NCBI RefSeq assembly: GCF_004000785.1
Contig: NZ_BILX01000029.1
Span: 1-64,000, forward strand
Direction: 5' to 3'
Source of the DNA: Paenibacillus ehimensis NBRC 15659
Lineage (GTDB): Bacteria; Bacillota; Bacilli; Paenibacillales; NBRC-103111
Length of the DNA stretch: 64,000 nt
Shown here: piece after piece, positions 8,371-15,355 of the stretch
Layout of the letters: each line of letters begins with the position of its first letter
Numbering within the stretch: position 1 is the stretch's first letter
Position numbers and translations under genes: made by a program
Notes under the pieces: model-generated
What the model was told of the DNA's origin: nothing
Database searches by the model: none
Seen by the model: the letters and a program-made list of their open reading frames with translations, nothing else

Positions 8371-9252
8371 ATGGAAACAGGCTCCACACGCGTAAAAAGA
8401 GGAATGGCGGAGATGCAAAAGGGCGGTGTCATCATGGACGTGATGAACGCGGAGCAGGCGAAGATCGCCGAAGCGGCGGGCGCAACGGCGGTCATGGCGC
8501 TGGAGCGGGTTCCTGCGGATATCCGCGCGGCCGGCGGGGTGGCCCGGATGGCCGATCCGACGGTTGTCGAGGAAGTGATGAAGGCCGTGACGATTCCGGT
8601 GATGGCCAAAGCCCGCATCGGCCATTATGTGGAAGCACGGGTGCTGGAATCGCTCGGGGCCGACTATATCGACGAAAGCGAAGTGCTGACGCCGGCCGAC
8701 GAGCTGTTCCATATCGACAAACGGGCATTTACCGTGCCTTTTGTCTGCGGGGCGCGCGACTTGGGCGAGGCGCTGCGGCGGATCGGGGAAGGCGCTTCGA
8801 TGATCCGCACGAAGGGCGAGCCGGGCACCGGGAACATTGTGGAAGCCGTGCGGCACATGCGGATGATGATCGGCCAAATGCGCAAGGTGCAGGGCATGAG
8901 CAAGGACGAGCTGATGGCCGAAGCCAAAGCGTTGGGCGCGCCTTACGAGCTGCTGCTGCACGTTCATGAGACCGGCCGTCTGCCGGTTGTGAATTTTGCG
9001 GCGGGCGGGGTGGCGACCCCGGCGGATGCGGCGCTGATGATGCATCTGGGCGCGGACGGCGTCTTCGTCGGGTCGGGCATTTTCAAATCCGACGCGCCGG
9101 AAAAGTTCGCCGCAGCGATTGTGGCGGCAGCCACACATTATACGGATTATTCCTTGATTGCGCAGGTATCCAAAAATCTGGGCACCCCGATGAAAGGAAT
9201 CGAAATTGCCACGCTGCAAGCCGCCGAACGGATGCAGGAGCGCGGCTGGTAA
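8371..9252 (+). CDS. pdxS: pyridoxal 5'-phosphate synthase lyase subunit PdxS
   Basis: A 293-residue (beta-alpha)8 enzyme that builds PLP from ribose 5-phosphate, glyceraldehyde 3-phosphate and ammonia. Seen: [16 protein letters not shown] at 9-24, [20 protein letters not shown] at 41-60, the ribose-binding lysine in [11 protein letters not shown] (K80), and [10 protein letters not shown]. Length and motifs match the family almost exactly. The ribosome site is AGGGGGAATCGAG. Ammonia is normally supplied by PdxT, but the partner gene here is a different class of amidotransferase, which is unusual. It may be a second pdxS copy. A strong terminator follows. Confidence 0.95.
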   Translation: METGSTRVKRGMAEMQKGGVIMDVMNAEQAKIAEAAGATAVMALERVPADIRAAGGVARMADPTVVEEVMKAVTIPVMAKARIGHYVEARVLESLGADYIDESEVLTPADELFHIDKRAFTVPFVCGARDLGEALRRIGEGASMIRTKGEPGTGNIVEAVRHMRMMIGQMRKVQGMSKDELMAEAKALGAPYELLLHVHETGRLPVVNFAAGGVATPADAALMMHLGADGVFVGSGIFKSDAPEKFAAAIVAAATHYTDYSLIAQVSKNLGTPMKGIEIATLQAAERMQERGW

Positions 9253-9258
9253 GTGATC

Positions 9259-9290
9259 AAACCCATCCTTTGCGATGGGTTTTTTTTATT
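9259..9290 (+). terminator. terminator after pdxS
   Basis: AAACCCATC / GATGGGTTT hairpin with a six-base loop followed by a run of T. Confidence 0.9.
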
Positions 9291-9355
9291 TTTGTATAAT
9301 GTCGAATCATTGGATTCCAAGTCATCGAATTACCAAATAAAGTAATGATATTCCA

Positions 9356-9385
9356 TTGTGAGGGAGTAATCCTTAATTATACAAT
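9356..9385 (+). promoter_or_regulatory. candidate promoter of the cysteine-rich peptide locus
   Basis: TTGTGA at 9356-9361 and TATACAAT at 9378-9385 with a 16-18-bp spacer, about 60 bp upstream of the first gene. Moderate match only. Confidence 0.4.
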
Positions 9386-9444
9386 ATTACCAGAGGCGAG
9401 ACGAACATCCGCTCACTCGAGTTCACAGCATTGGAGGAGATGAA

Positions 9445-9939
9445 GTGCAACCAGAACGCCAGCCTGACGGTCACAGACGGTTTTTAAAACAATATGCCGA
9501 GGAATATAAGCTGGGAACGTACTTTCCCGAAAAGCTGACATTGCTCAGCAAGACAGAGCCCGTCTCCTTCCAATGGCTTCGGGAGACGGAGCGGGGGGCC
9601 GTCGTGTTCCTGCTAAGCGCATACTGCTCGGCTTGCAGCATGGGGCCAGTTCAAGAGTTCGCGGAACGGTTCGGAGCTTTCCGCTACTGCGTGTTATTCG
9701 AAGGAAGCGCGGAAGCGATGGAACAGCAGCGTGAGATCTACGATTTGGACATGCCGTTCTACCTGTGCGATACCGTGAAGCTGCAAAGCCAACTGAAGAT
9801 AGGCGTCGTTCCTTACGCCCTGATTTTGAATAAGCTCGGACAAGCGGTCGGCGCAGGCATCTTCAATGACTGCGGGAAGCTCGAACAGTTGGCTGCCCCG
9901 TTGATCCGCGTGTATGAGCGCAGTATGGCGCAGATATGA
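9445..9939 (+). CDS. thioredoxin-like protein with CSAC motif
   Basis: A 164-residue protein with a thioredoxin-like fold suggested by VVFLLSAYCSACSMGP (redox pair C61/C64) and a downstream VVPYALILNKLG that places a cis-proline and glycine as in TlpA/thioredoxin proteins. No signal peptide is evident, so it is probably cytosolic or held by partners. The start is GTG at 9445 with GGAGGAG five to six bases upstream. Its stop overlaps the start of the ABC transporter gene (ATGA), so the two are translationally coupled. In this locus it probably handles thiols of the peptide encoded at 12256. Family-level call; role is inference. Confidence 0.75.
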   Translation: MQPERQPDGHRRFLKQYAEEYKLGTYFPEKLTLLSKTEPVSFQWLRETERGAVVFLLSAYCSACSMGPVQEFAERFGAFRYCVLFEGSAEAMEQQREIYDLDMPFYLCDTVKLQSQLKIGVVPYALILNKLGQAVGAGIFNDCGKLEQLAAPLIRVYERSMAQI

Positions 9940-11705
9940 AGTCTTTTGCTTATACCATGAGATGCGCAGGTCAAGCCTTTTGCAAAGTATACCGGTTCCA
10001 TAAACCCGTTGTATTGCTGTCTCTGTTCGTATATCTGATGGTGGCCCTGCAGTCGAATATCGGCATTTACTTAAGCAAGCGGATCGTAGACCAGCTCGCC
10101 GGGAACAATCTGTATCTGCTCATGGGAAGCATCGCGCTTCTTCTCTCGTTTCAGCTTGTGCGGCTGCTGCTGGAAACGTATTCCCAGCTCAAAAGCAGGC
10201 GGATGCATATGGCATTTGCCGTCCATTGCGAGAACGAATTGATCGATCTCGTCGCAAAGACGGAGCTGCTGGATAAGGAGCACCCCCAGTTTACAGGCGA
10301 CTTCTCGTATTGGTCCTTCATTAACGGCAAATATCTGGAATCGTATTCCACCGTGACCCAGTTCGTCAAGCAGGGCTTGATCGCGGCGATAAGTTTGGGT
10401 TATCTGCTGTACTATCACCTGTACATCGGGTTGCTGGCGCTGCTTGTCGGTACGCTGAAGGGCATTTACGATCTTCGCGCCGTCCGGCGTAGGGTAGCGA
10501 TCAACGAGGAGATGATGAGGCAATCCCGGGGGTACCATTATTATTTTGATTTATTGACGGGCTCCCAGACGCAGAAGGAAATGGCGTTGTTTCAATTGGT
10601 GCCCTATTTCCGGCAGAAATGGCTGCGCAAGAAGGAGGAGGCTAACGCCTTATCCATGCAGCTCGAAGCCTTAAATCTGAAAAGACAAGCTTCCGGCGAG
10701 CTGCTGTCCATTATTAGCTCGGGCTTCGTTATCGTCATGACCGCGCTGCTCATTTATAAAGGCTCGCTGACGATCGGAGATTATGTGGCCATCACGATGG
10801 CGCTAACGATGACAGAAAGCAATATTACGATGATGTTCGCTTCGATCTCGAAGCTGACGGAAAATGCGGCCCATATCGAGAGGCTAAGCAAGATCGAAAG
10901 CGGCGTGCATGCCGCCGCCCGCCTGCCGGAGCAGGCGGAGCCCCGGCCCTTCCGCTTTCAGGAGGAGCTTCGGATTCATAACCTTACGTTCCGCTATCCG
11001 AATCGGGACGAGCCGGCGCTGACCGGCATCAACGCAGAGATTCGCAAAGGCGAAATGATCGCCATTCTGGGCGAGAACGGCTCGGGAAAATCGACGCTGG
11101 TCAAGCTGCTGCTGGGCCTTTACCGGAGCGATACCGACGCCATCTTATACGACGGTGTGAGCGTCCGCCAGTTGGACCGGGTCGGGATGTGGCGCAAAAC
11201 GAGCGCCGTCTTCCAGGATTATATCCGCTATATGACGGATGTGCGGGACAACATCGCCGTCGGCAATATCGTCGAGGTTCACAATACGGACAAGCTGCAT
11301 TCGGTGCTCGCGAAGGTTGGGCTGTCCAAGACGTTCAAACACGGCTTGGATACGAAGCTGGGAACGCTGGAGGATAACGCGGTTAACTTGTCCGGCGGAC
11401 AGTGGCAAAGGCTCGCTTTGTCGCGCGTGTTCGTCTCGGAGGAGCACGAGCTGGTCGTGTTCGACGAACCGACCTCCGCGCTCGATCCGGTCAGCGAAGT
11501 CCGGCTGATGAATGAAATGCTTGAGCACTGCCGTGGGAAAACCGTCCTAATGGTATCCCACCGGGTCGGAATTGCGCGGAGAGCTGACCGCATCTTCGTG
11601 ATGGAGAGCGGGCGCATTGCCGAGGCCGGGACGCACGACGAGCTGCTTCACAAGCAAGGACTTTATTATGAGATGTGGCATCAGCAAAAGCAGTGGTACG
11701 ACTAA
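9936..11705 (+). CDS. ABC transporter, fused permease/ATP-binding (peptide exporter type)
   Basis: A 589-residue half-transporter: an N-terminal membrane domain with about six segments (residues 20-330) and a C-terminal nucleotide-binding domain (about 350-585) with Walker A GENGSGKST, signature NLSGGQWQRLALSR, Walker B ELVVFDEPTSALD and the switch histidine in VSHRVG. There is no N-terminal C39 peptidase, so it would not cleave a double-glycine leader. This suits export of a leaderless or separately processed peptide. It is coupled by a 4-bp overlap to the upstream thioredoxin-like gene and 24 bp from the next one. Substrate is inferred to be the cysteine-rich peptide at 12256. Confidence 0.9.
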   Translation: MKSFAYTMRCAGQAFCKVYRFHKPVVLLSLFVYLMVALQSNIGIYLSKRIVDQLAGNNLYLLMGSIALLLSFQLVRLLLETYSQLKSRRMHMAFAVHCENELIDLVAKTELLDKEHPQFTGDFSYWSFINGKYLESYSTVTQFVKQGLIAAISLGYLLYYHLYIGLLALLVGTLKGIYDLRAVRRRVAINEEMMRQSRGYHYYFDLLTGSQTQKEMALFQLVPYFRQKWLRKKEEANALSMQLEALNLKRQASGELLSIISSGFVIVMTALLIYKGSLTIGDYVAITMALTMTESNITMMFASISKLTENAAHIERLSKIESGVHAAARLPEQAEPRPFRFQEELRIHNLTFRYPNRDEPALTGINAEIRKGEMIAILGENGSGKSTLVKLLLGLYRSDTDAILYDGVSVRQLDRVGMWRKTSAVFQDYIRYMTDVRDNIAVGNIVEVHNTDKLHSVLAKVGLSKTFKHGLDTKLGTLEDNAVNLSGGQWQRLALSRVFVSEEHELVVFDEPTSALDPVSEVRLMNEMLEHCRGKTVLMVSHRVGIARRADRIFVMESGRIAEAGTHDELLHKQGLYYEMWHQQKQWYD

Positions 11706-11729
11706 TTCAGGCGAAAAGAGGGAGTAACG

Positions 11730-12191
11730 ATGTCGTTCAACCGTAAACCGGGCGGATCAGCCGACAGCGGCCCGCCGATCGGTTCCGTGCTATCGGACCT
11801 GCCGCCCCATCTCAGTGCTTTCGGAACGCCTGCGGAGCCGGGCGAAGCGACGGGTACGGCGCTGCTGTTCGTTTCCACCTATTGCTCGCATTGTATCGAT
11901 CTGCTGCCGCATATCGACGCGATGACGCGGAACCATCCGTCCTTTTCCTTCCGGCTCTTCTCTGCGGGCGACACCGACGATCATCAAAGCATGGTCGAAT
12001 ACTTCGGATGGACCTTCCCGGTTTGTTCGCTGGATCAGAGCGATATGGAGGCGTATTTTGCAGTGACTTATTTGCCTTTTGTCATCCTCGTCGACGATTC
12101 GGGAAAAGTAGCCGCCAAAGGAGTAATCTATAACGCAGAAGAGTTCGAGCAGATCGTAAAGGACTACGCACGCCAGGCGCTGGCTAGATAG
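11730..12191 (+). CDS. thioredoxin-like protein with CSHC motif
   Basis: A 153-residue protein with LLFVSTYCSHCIDLLP (redox pair C52/C55) and AVTYLPFVILVDDSGK carrying the expected cis-proline, as in TlpA-like thioredoxins. About 40 residues precede the fold and are rich in Gly, Pro and Ser. No clear signal peptide. The ATG at 11730 has AGAGGGAG upstream. It is the second CxxC protein of the locus and lies 64 bp upstream of the cysteine-rich peptide gene. A CSHC active site differs from CSAC of its partner, so the two may differ in redox potential (for example oxidant and isomerase); that is inference. Confidence 0.75.
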   Translation: MSFNRKPGGSADSGPPIGSVLSDLPPHLSAFGTPAEPGEATGTALLFVSTYCSHCIDLLPHIDAMTRNHPSFSFRLFSAGDTDDHQSMVEYFGWTFPVCSLDQSDMEAYFAVTYLPFVILVDDSGKVAAKGVIYNAEEFEQIVKDYARQALAR

Positions 12192-12255
12192 GGGCATCCC
12201 GGTTTCCACACCTTAAGATAGAGCTTCACAGTTCAACGAAAGGAGGTGATAAACA

Positions 12256-12435
12256 ATGACATGCACTGATCCGAAATGTCAAGTTGTATTGAGCAGCGAA
12301 GAGTTCTGCTACGTCAGCCCTTGCACTTATAACGGAAGCAGTTACCCTAAAACGATGGCCTCCAATAAGCTTCTTGGCTGCGAAGACGGGAGCACGACAA
12401 CATGCCATCAGCCAAAAGTCGGCTGCTGCTACTAA
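12256..12435 (+). CDS. 59-residue peptide with eight cysteines (candidate exported, disulfide-rich peptide)
   Basis: A small gene with a near-perfect ribosome site (AAAGGAGGTGAT, 5-6 bases before ATG). The product has cysteines at 3, 8, 18, 23, 42, 50, 57 and 58, ends in KVGCCY, and contains no tryptophan, no signal peptide and no double-glycine leader. An even number of cysteines and the surrounding redox and export genes suggest four disulfides formed during or after export. A strong terminator follows directly, as expected for a highly expressed structural gene. It recalls leaderless defensin-like bacteriocins in design, but I see no sequence match, so activity is unknown. It could also be a signalling or metal-binding peptide. 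Confidence 0.75.
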   Translation: MTCTDPKCQVVLSSEEFCYVSPCTYNGSSYPKTMASNKLLGCEDGSTTTCHQPKVGCCY

Positions 12436-12442
12436 AACGATT

Positions 12443-12473
12443 AGAGGAGGGGGGTCACCCCTCTTCTCTTTTT
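12443..12473 (+). terminator. terminator directly after the cysteine-rich peptide gene
   Basis: AGAGGAGGGG pairs with CCCCTCTTCT (one G-U pair), five-base loop, followed by CTTTTT. It lies inside the operon, so downstream genes would be made only by read-through or from another promoter. Confidence 0.85.
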
Positions 12474-12500
12474 ACTCTTCCAGGAAACGGGGGATCTTCT

Positions 12501-12902
12501 TTGAAAACTCAACTGATCGTATGCGACCGGATTACCCATAACGAACAAGCGAGGGGCCACCAGTTAGGCACCGTGCTGAACCATCGGACGATTCCCGTTC
12601 TGCCGTATGCGTTAGATTTGCACATTCTGCTCAAAATCTTTGATTTGCCGCAGGGAAAATCGGTAGATACGCATTTTGAATTTACCAATCAACGTGGAGA
12701 GCGGCTTGCCAAAACGGCGGTGACCGTCCTCAGAAATTACAGAGCGGACGATCAAATTCCGGGCGTCGACAAAGATTTTGCCTTTACGTTGGTACTGACG
12801 GAGCCGGGAATCGTTCACATCAAATGCATTGCCGACGGCGAAGAAGCCGCATGGTACCCTTTGACGATTCGATTGCAGGAGGAGGAGCATCAAGCCTCCT
12901 GA
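12501..12902 (+). CDS. hypothetical protein in the cysteine-rich peptide locus
   Basis: A 133-residue protein beginning TTG-encoded MKTQLIVCDRITHNEQARG, with alternating hydrophobic strands (ALDLHILLKIF, HFEFTNQRGERLAK, DFAFTLVLTEPGIVHIKC) that suggest an immunoglobulin-like beta sandwich, somewhat like the DUF6941 group. The TTG is preferred because it lies after the terminator and has GGGGGAT upstream; an ATG at 12402 in frame would overlap the peptide gene. No catalytic motif is visible. Its place between the peptide and the MauE-like gene suggests a chaperone, immunity or binding role; that is only inference. Confidence 0.6.
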   Translation: MKTQLIVCDRITHNEQARGHQLGTVLNHRTIPVLPYALDLHILLKIFDLPQGKSVDTHFEFTNQRGERLAKTAVTVLRNYRADDQIPGVDKDFAFTLVLTEPGIVHIKCIADGEEAAWYPLTIRLQEEEHQAS

Positions 12903-12935
12903 ATAGGTCTGGTACCGGATGGGGGGATTGCAACG

Positions 12936-13436
12936 ATGACGGGTTTGATAGCGTATGTTCTGGACGTAATAATAGCGGTTCTGTTCTTCCTGCCCTTTTA
13001 CATGAAGCTGCGCAGCTTCGGAGGGCTAAGGGTGGACATTTATTCCTACGGGGTGCTGCCGGTCTTCATGCTGTCTTTGGCGGCCTGTGCCGTTTTGATC
13101 ACGGAGTTTTTGCTGTTTTTCTTGTTTGCGACGGGCTTGGCGGAAGGCTGGAAGCAAATCGCGGGGATCGGGCTGCTGTCCGCGTTTACTTGGTTGACCT
13201 GGAGAAAGAAAAAAAGCACCGGGGCCGAAGCCTGCGTCTGCTATGGCGATGTCGGTTTTCTCAACCGGTTTCCCATCTATAGAAACCTTGTTCTTATCGG
13301 TATTTTACTGATCGATGCAGGCGTGAAGCGGGAGCCGGGCGACGTTTACTCCATGCTTCATTCGCTTGTTTTGGTCATGTCGCTGTCGTTTACTGTAGAG
13401 CTGGTGACGTTTCGCTGGAAAAGAAGAGAGGTCTGA
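12936..13436 (+). CDS. MauE-like (DoxX/MauE superfamily) membrane redox protein
   Basis: A 166-residue membrane protein with four hydrophobic segments (about 5-25, 40-66, 74-90, 115-160) and the MauE hallmark CVCYGDVGFLN (C100, C102) followed by YRNLVLIGILL. In methylamine dehydrogenase clusters MauE works with MauD to form the many disulfides of the small subunit, probably passing electrons to quinone as a DsbB/VKOR analogue. Ribosome site GGGGGAT upstream of ATG at 12936. It is followed two bases later by a MauD-like gene, the same order as in mau clusters. Here the likely client is the eight-cysteine peptide. Confidence 0.75.
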   Translation: MTGLIAYVLDVIIAVLFFLPFYMKLRSFGGLRVDIYSYGVLPVFMLSLAACAVLITEFLLFFLFATGLAEGWKQIAGIGLLSAFTWLTWRKKKSTGAEACVCYGDVGFLNRFPIYRNLVLIGILLIDAGVKREPGDVYSMLHSLVLVMSLSFTVELVTFRWKRREV

Positions 13437-13438
13437 CG

Positions 13439-13864
13439 ATGACCGATCCGTTTTTTTTATGCACGCTGTTGTGGTTCGCCTTAAGTATAGCAGCGCTTGC
13501 CCGCCTGAGAAGGCGGGACCGGCAGGCCATCCAAGCGCAAATCCGGCAGGTCGGGCAATTGGCGGATGAAACGAACGAGCTGATTTTATTTCTGGACTAT
13601 TCGGCGCCGGGCTTCAAGGAGATCGATGCTTTCCTGCTCACGGACATGCCGGGCAGAGTTACCGTCGTTTTTCATGCCCCCCAATGGCTGTTTGCCGCAA
13701 AAGCGAAAAGATGGGAGCGGCACTGCGTCGTGAGCGCCGATTGCCTGAACGCATCCTCGTCCGGCATAACCCCAACTCGAGTTGTTCTGGATAAAGGTGG
13801 GAAATACCGCGTTTTCCATGAGGTACCGGCTTTCCTAAAGCTGTGGAGCCGGTCGAAAATGTGA
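13439..13864 (+). CDS. MauD-like membrane-anchored thioredoxin-fold protein lacking CxxC
   Basis: A 141-residue protein with one N-terminal membrane segment (about residues 5-22, LCTLLWFALSIAALARL), a basic linker, and a domain that reads like a shortened thioredoxin fold (NELILFLDYSAPGFKEIDAF, RVTVVFHAPQW, TRVVLDKGGKYRVFHEV). The topology and position after MauE match MauD, but no CxxC pair is present, so it is either non-catalytic or depends on isolated cysteines at 115 and 121. It begins two bases after the mauE-like stop. Assignment rests on architecture and context. Confidence 0.55.
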   Translation: MTDPFFLCTLLWFALSIAALARLRRRDRQAIQAQIRQVGQLADETNELILFLDYSAPGFKEIDAFLLTDMPGRVTVVFHAPQWLFAAKAKRWERHCVVSADCLNASSSGITPTRVVLDKGGKYRVFHEVPAFLKLWSRSKM

Positions 13865-13874
13865 AATCATTCAT

Positions 13875-14540
13875 GCTTTATTTGTGTGATAACACCGCGG
13901 ACTGGAGGCTGCTCTTTCCATCCGTGTAGTCAAGGAATTGAAGGAGCGGGTGACCCTCGATATGGTTGTTCATGTGCCGCCAAATACGCCGGAAACCGTC
14001 AAGTTATACGCCTGGTTTCCTTTAAATAAGCAGCCGGATGCGCCTGTATATCCCAACCCTTCTTGCCATACAGTCGAACCTTACGAGCCCGGGCAAAGCA
14101 AGCGAAAAGGCAGGGGCCTCGAAAAGCAATCCGGACTTCACGGGGGCGGCAATCCTGCCCGGTAAAGAAAGACACGGCTGGATCAGCGGCCAAGCTTTAA
14201 CGGAGAAAGAGATGTAGAGCTTGATCTTGGAGCTTTCATTGGGCGGAAACGAACCGAGAGCTTTCTCGTTCGCCATCGACTGCAAAAATCTTAAGTTTCG
14301 TACACTTTGAGCGAATACTGCACAACGAGCCGAGGCCACGAATAGGTGCCGCGGCTTACTTTTTCTTGGCCGGAATAGTTGAATCGGCGCGTCATCGATG
14401 CCTTGCGCTATTGACACCCTAATGATTTCGAAGATATTATGGATATAATAAACCTATAATAGCAGCGAAGTTTACAAAAGCGACGAAGTATGCTCTGTAA
14501 TCATGCTGCTTTTTTGTTTTATTAAAGCGATAAGGAGGCC
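13875..14540. other. about 670 bp without a recognisable gene
   Basis: Between the MauD-like gene and the methyltransferase I find no convincing gene. A 75-codon frame at 13938-14165 (+) begins MKERVTLDMVVHVPPN but lacks a ribosome site and matches nothing I know; a 131-codon frame at 14022-14417 (-) is equally unsupported. Stops interrupt every longer frame. It may be decayed coding sequence. Confidence 0.4.
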
Positions 14541-14547
14541 TGTGCGT

Positions 14548-15147
14548 ATGGGAAATGTATGGCACGAGCGTTTTAAGTCGGAGGAATATTTTTATGGGGA
14601 AGAACCTAACGTATTTATTCAACAACAAGCCTTTCGATTGGAACCATGCCGCAAAGTTATCGCATTTGCGGAGGGCGAAGGCAGGAATGCCGTTTTTTTG
14701 GCAAAAAGAGGTCATGAAGTGACAACCTTTGATTATGCGGAGAGCGGTTTGCAAAAAACGCAAAAACTGGCCCGAAAACATAACGTTAACGTGCATACCC
14801 AAAAGTTAGACCTGCTGGCGGACGATGTGCCGAATGAGGAATTTGATGCCGCCATCATGGTATTCGGACATTTTCATCAAGACGATCAGGCCATGGTGCT
14901 TAATAAAATGAAACATGCCGTAAAGCCTGAAGGGATGATGATGCTTGAGGTATACTCCAAGGAACAAGTAAAGTACGGCACAGGCGGTCCCCCGGACCTG
15001 GAGATGCTTTACGATCCCAAAGAAATTCTTGCTTGGTGCGCGGGTCAAGAGGTGATCCATTTCTTCTATGGCGAACAAGAGCGGGTGGAAGGAAAGGCGC
15101 ACACCGGTTTAGCTCATGTCATTCAACTTGTATTAAGAAAAAAATGA
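14548..15147 (+). CDS. class I SAM-dependent methyltransferase
   Basis: A 199-residue Rossmann-fold methyltransferase related to the TehB/YodH group: motif I is VIAFAEGEGRNAVFLAKRGH at about 36-55, then VTTFDYAESGLQKTQKLA, and the acidic motif FDAAIMVFGHFH near 100. The core begins MGNVWHERFKSEEYFYGEEPN, a pattern common in stand-alone methyltransferases of Bacillota. The ATG at 14548 has TAAGGAGG nine bases upstream. It has no obvious functional partner and ends at a terminator upstream of the acsA promoter. Lower GC than its neighbours suggests separate ancestry. Substrate unknown. Confidence 0.85.
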   Translation: MGNVWHERFKSEEYFYGEEPNVFIQQQAFRLEPCRKVIAFAEGEGRNAVFLAKRGHEVTTFDYAESGLQKTQKLARKHNVNVHTQKLDLLADDVPNEEFDAAIMVFGHFHQDDQAMVLNKMKHAVKPEGMMMLEVYSKEQVKYGTGGPPDLEMLYDPKEILAWCAGQEVIHFFYGEQERVEGKAHTGLAHVIQLVLRKK

Positions 15148-15188
15148 GAAATCCGTGTCAGGCACTCCAGCAACCGCAGGCTCCTAAG

Positions 15189-15205
15189 TGTCCCATTTTG
15201 CATCA
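15189..15205. promoter_or_regulatory. candidate activator site 1 upstream of acsA
   Basis: TGTCCCATTTTGCATCA. On the opposite strand it matches the site upstream of amiE (20263-20279) at 13 of 17 positions. It lies 42 bp (four helical turns) from site 2. Confidence 0.5.
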
Positions 15206-15225
15206 CTGTATCAGATCGAATCGGC

Positions 15226-15255
15226 AAATGTGTCCCGAAATGGGACACATTTTTT
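15226..15255 (+). terminator. terminator after the methyltransferase gene
   Basis: Perfect 11-bp arms AAATGTGTCCC / GGGACACATTT followed by TTT. The same palindrome contains candidate activator site 2, so it may serve both purposes. Confidence 0.75.
15231..15247. promoter_or_regulatory. candidate activator site 2 upstream of acsA
   Basis: TGTCCCGAAATGGGACA, a near-perfect 17-bp palindrome about 74 bp before the predicted acsA start of transcription. It matches the amiE upstream site (read on the other strand) at 13 of 17 positions. Confidence 0.5.
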
Positions 15256-15287
15256 GTGCGCTCCTTTCATTTCCGGCATCCGACGGT

Positions 15288-15303
15288 TGGCACAATAATT
15301 GCT
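15288..15303 (+). promoter_or_regulatory. sigma-54 (-24/-12) promoter of acsA
   Basis: TGGCAC-AATAA-TTGCT, an exact match to the sigma-54 consensus TGGCAC-N5-TTGCW, 53 bp upstream of the acsA ATG. Confidence 0.88.
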
Positions 15304-15355
15304 TTACTTAGGCGCAGAAGGCAATCATCTATCATCGATTGGGAGGGTCTGCACC

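Noticed and set aside
12256-12435. Small subunit of a quinone-cofactor amine dehydrogenase, given the MauE/MauD-like neighbours
   Set aside because: The peptide has no tryptophan and there is no large subunit, no radical SAM protein and no heme enzyme nearby.
15188-15248. Riboswitch-like antiterminator before acsA, since GTGTCCCATTT (15188) can pair with AAATGGGACAC (15238)
   Set aside because: Both stretches lie upstream of the sigma-54 promoter and would not be in the acsA transcript; similar inverted copies of a protein-binding site explain the complementarity better.
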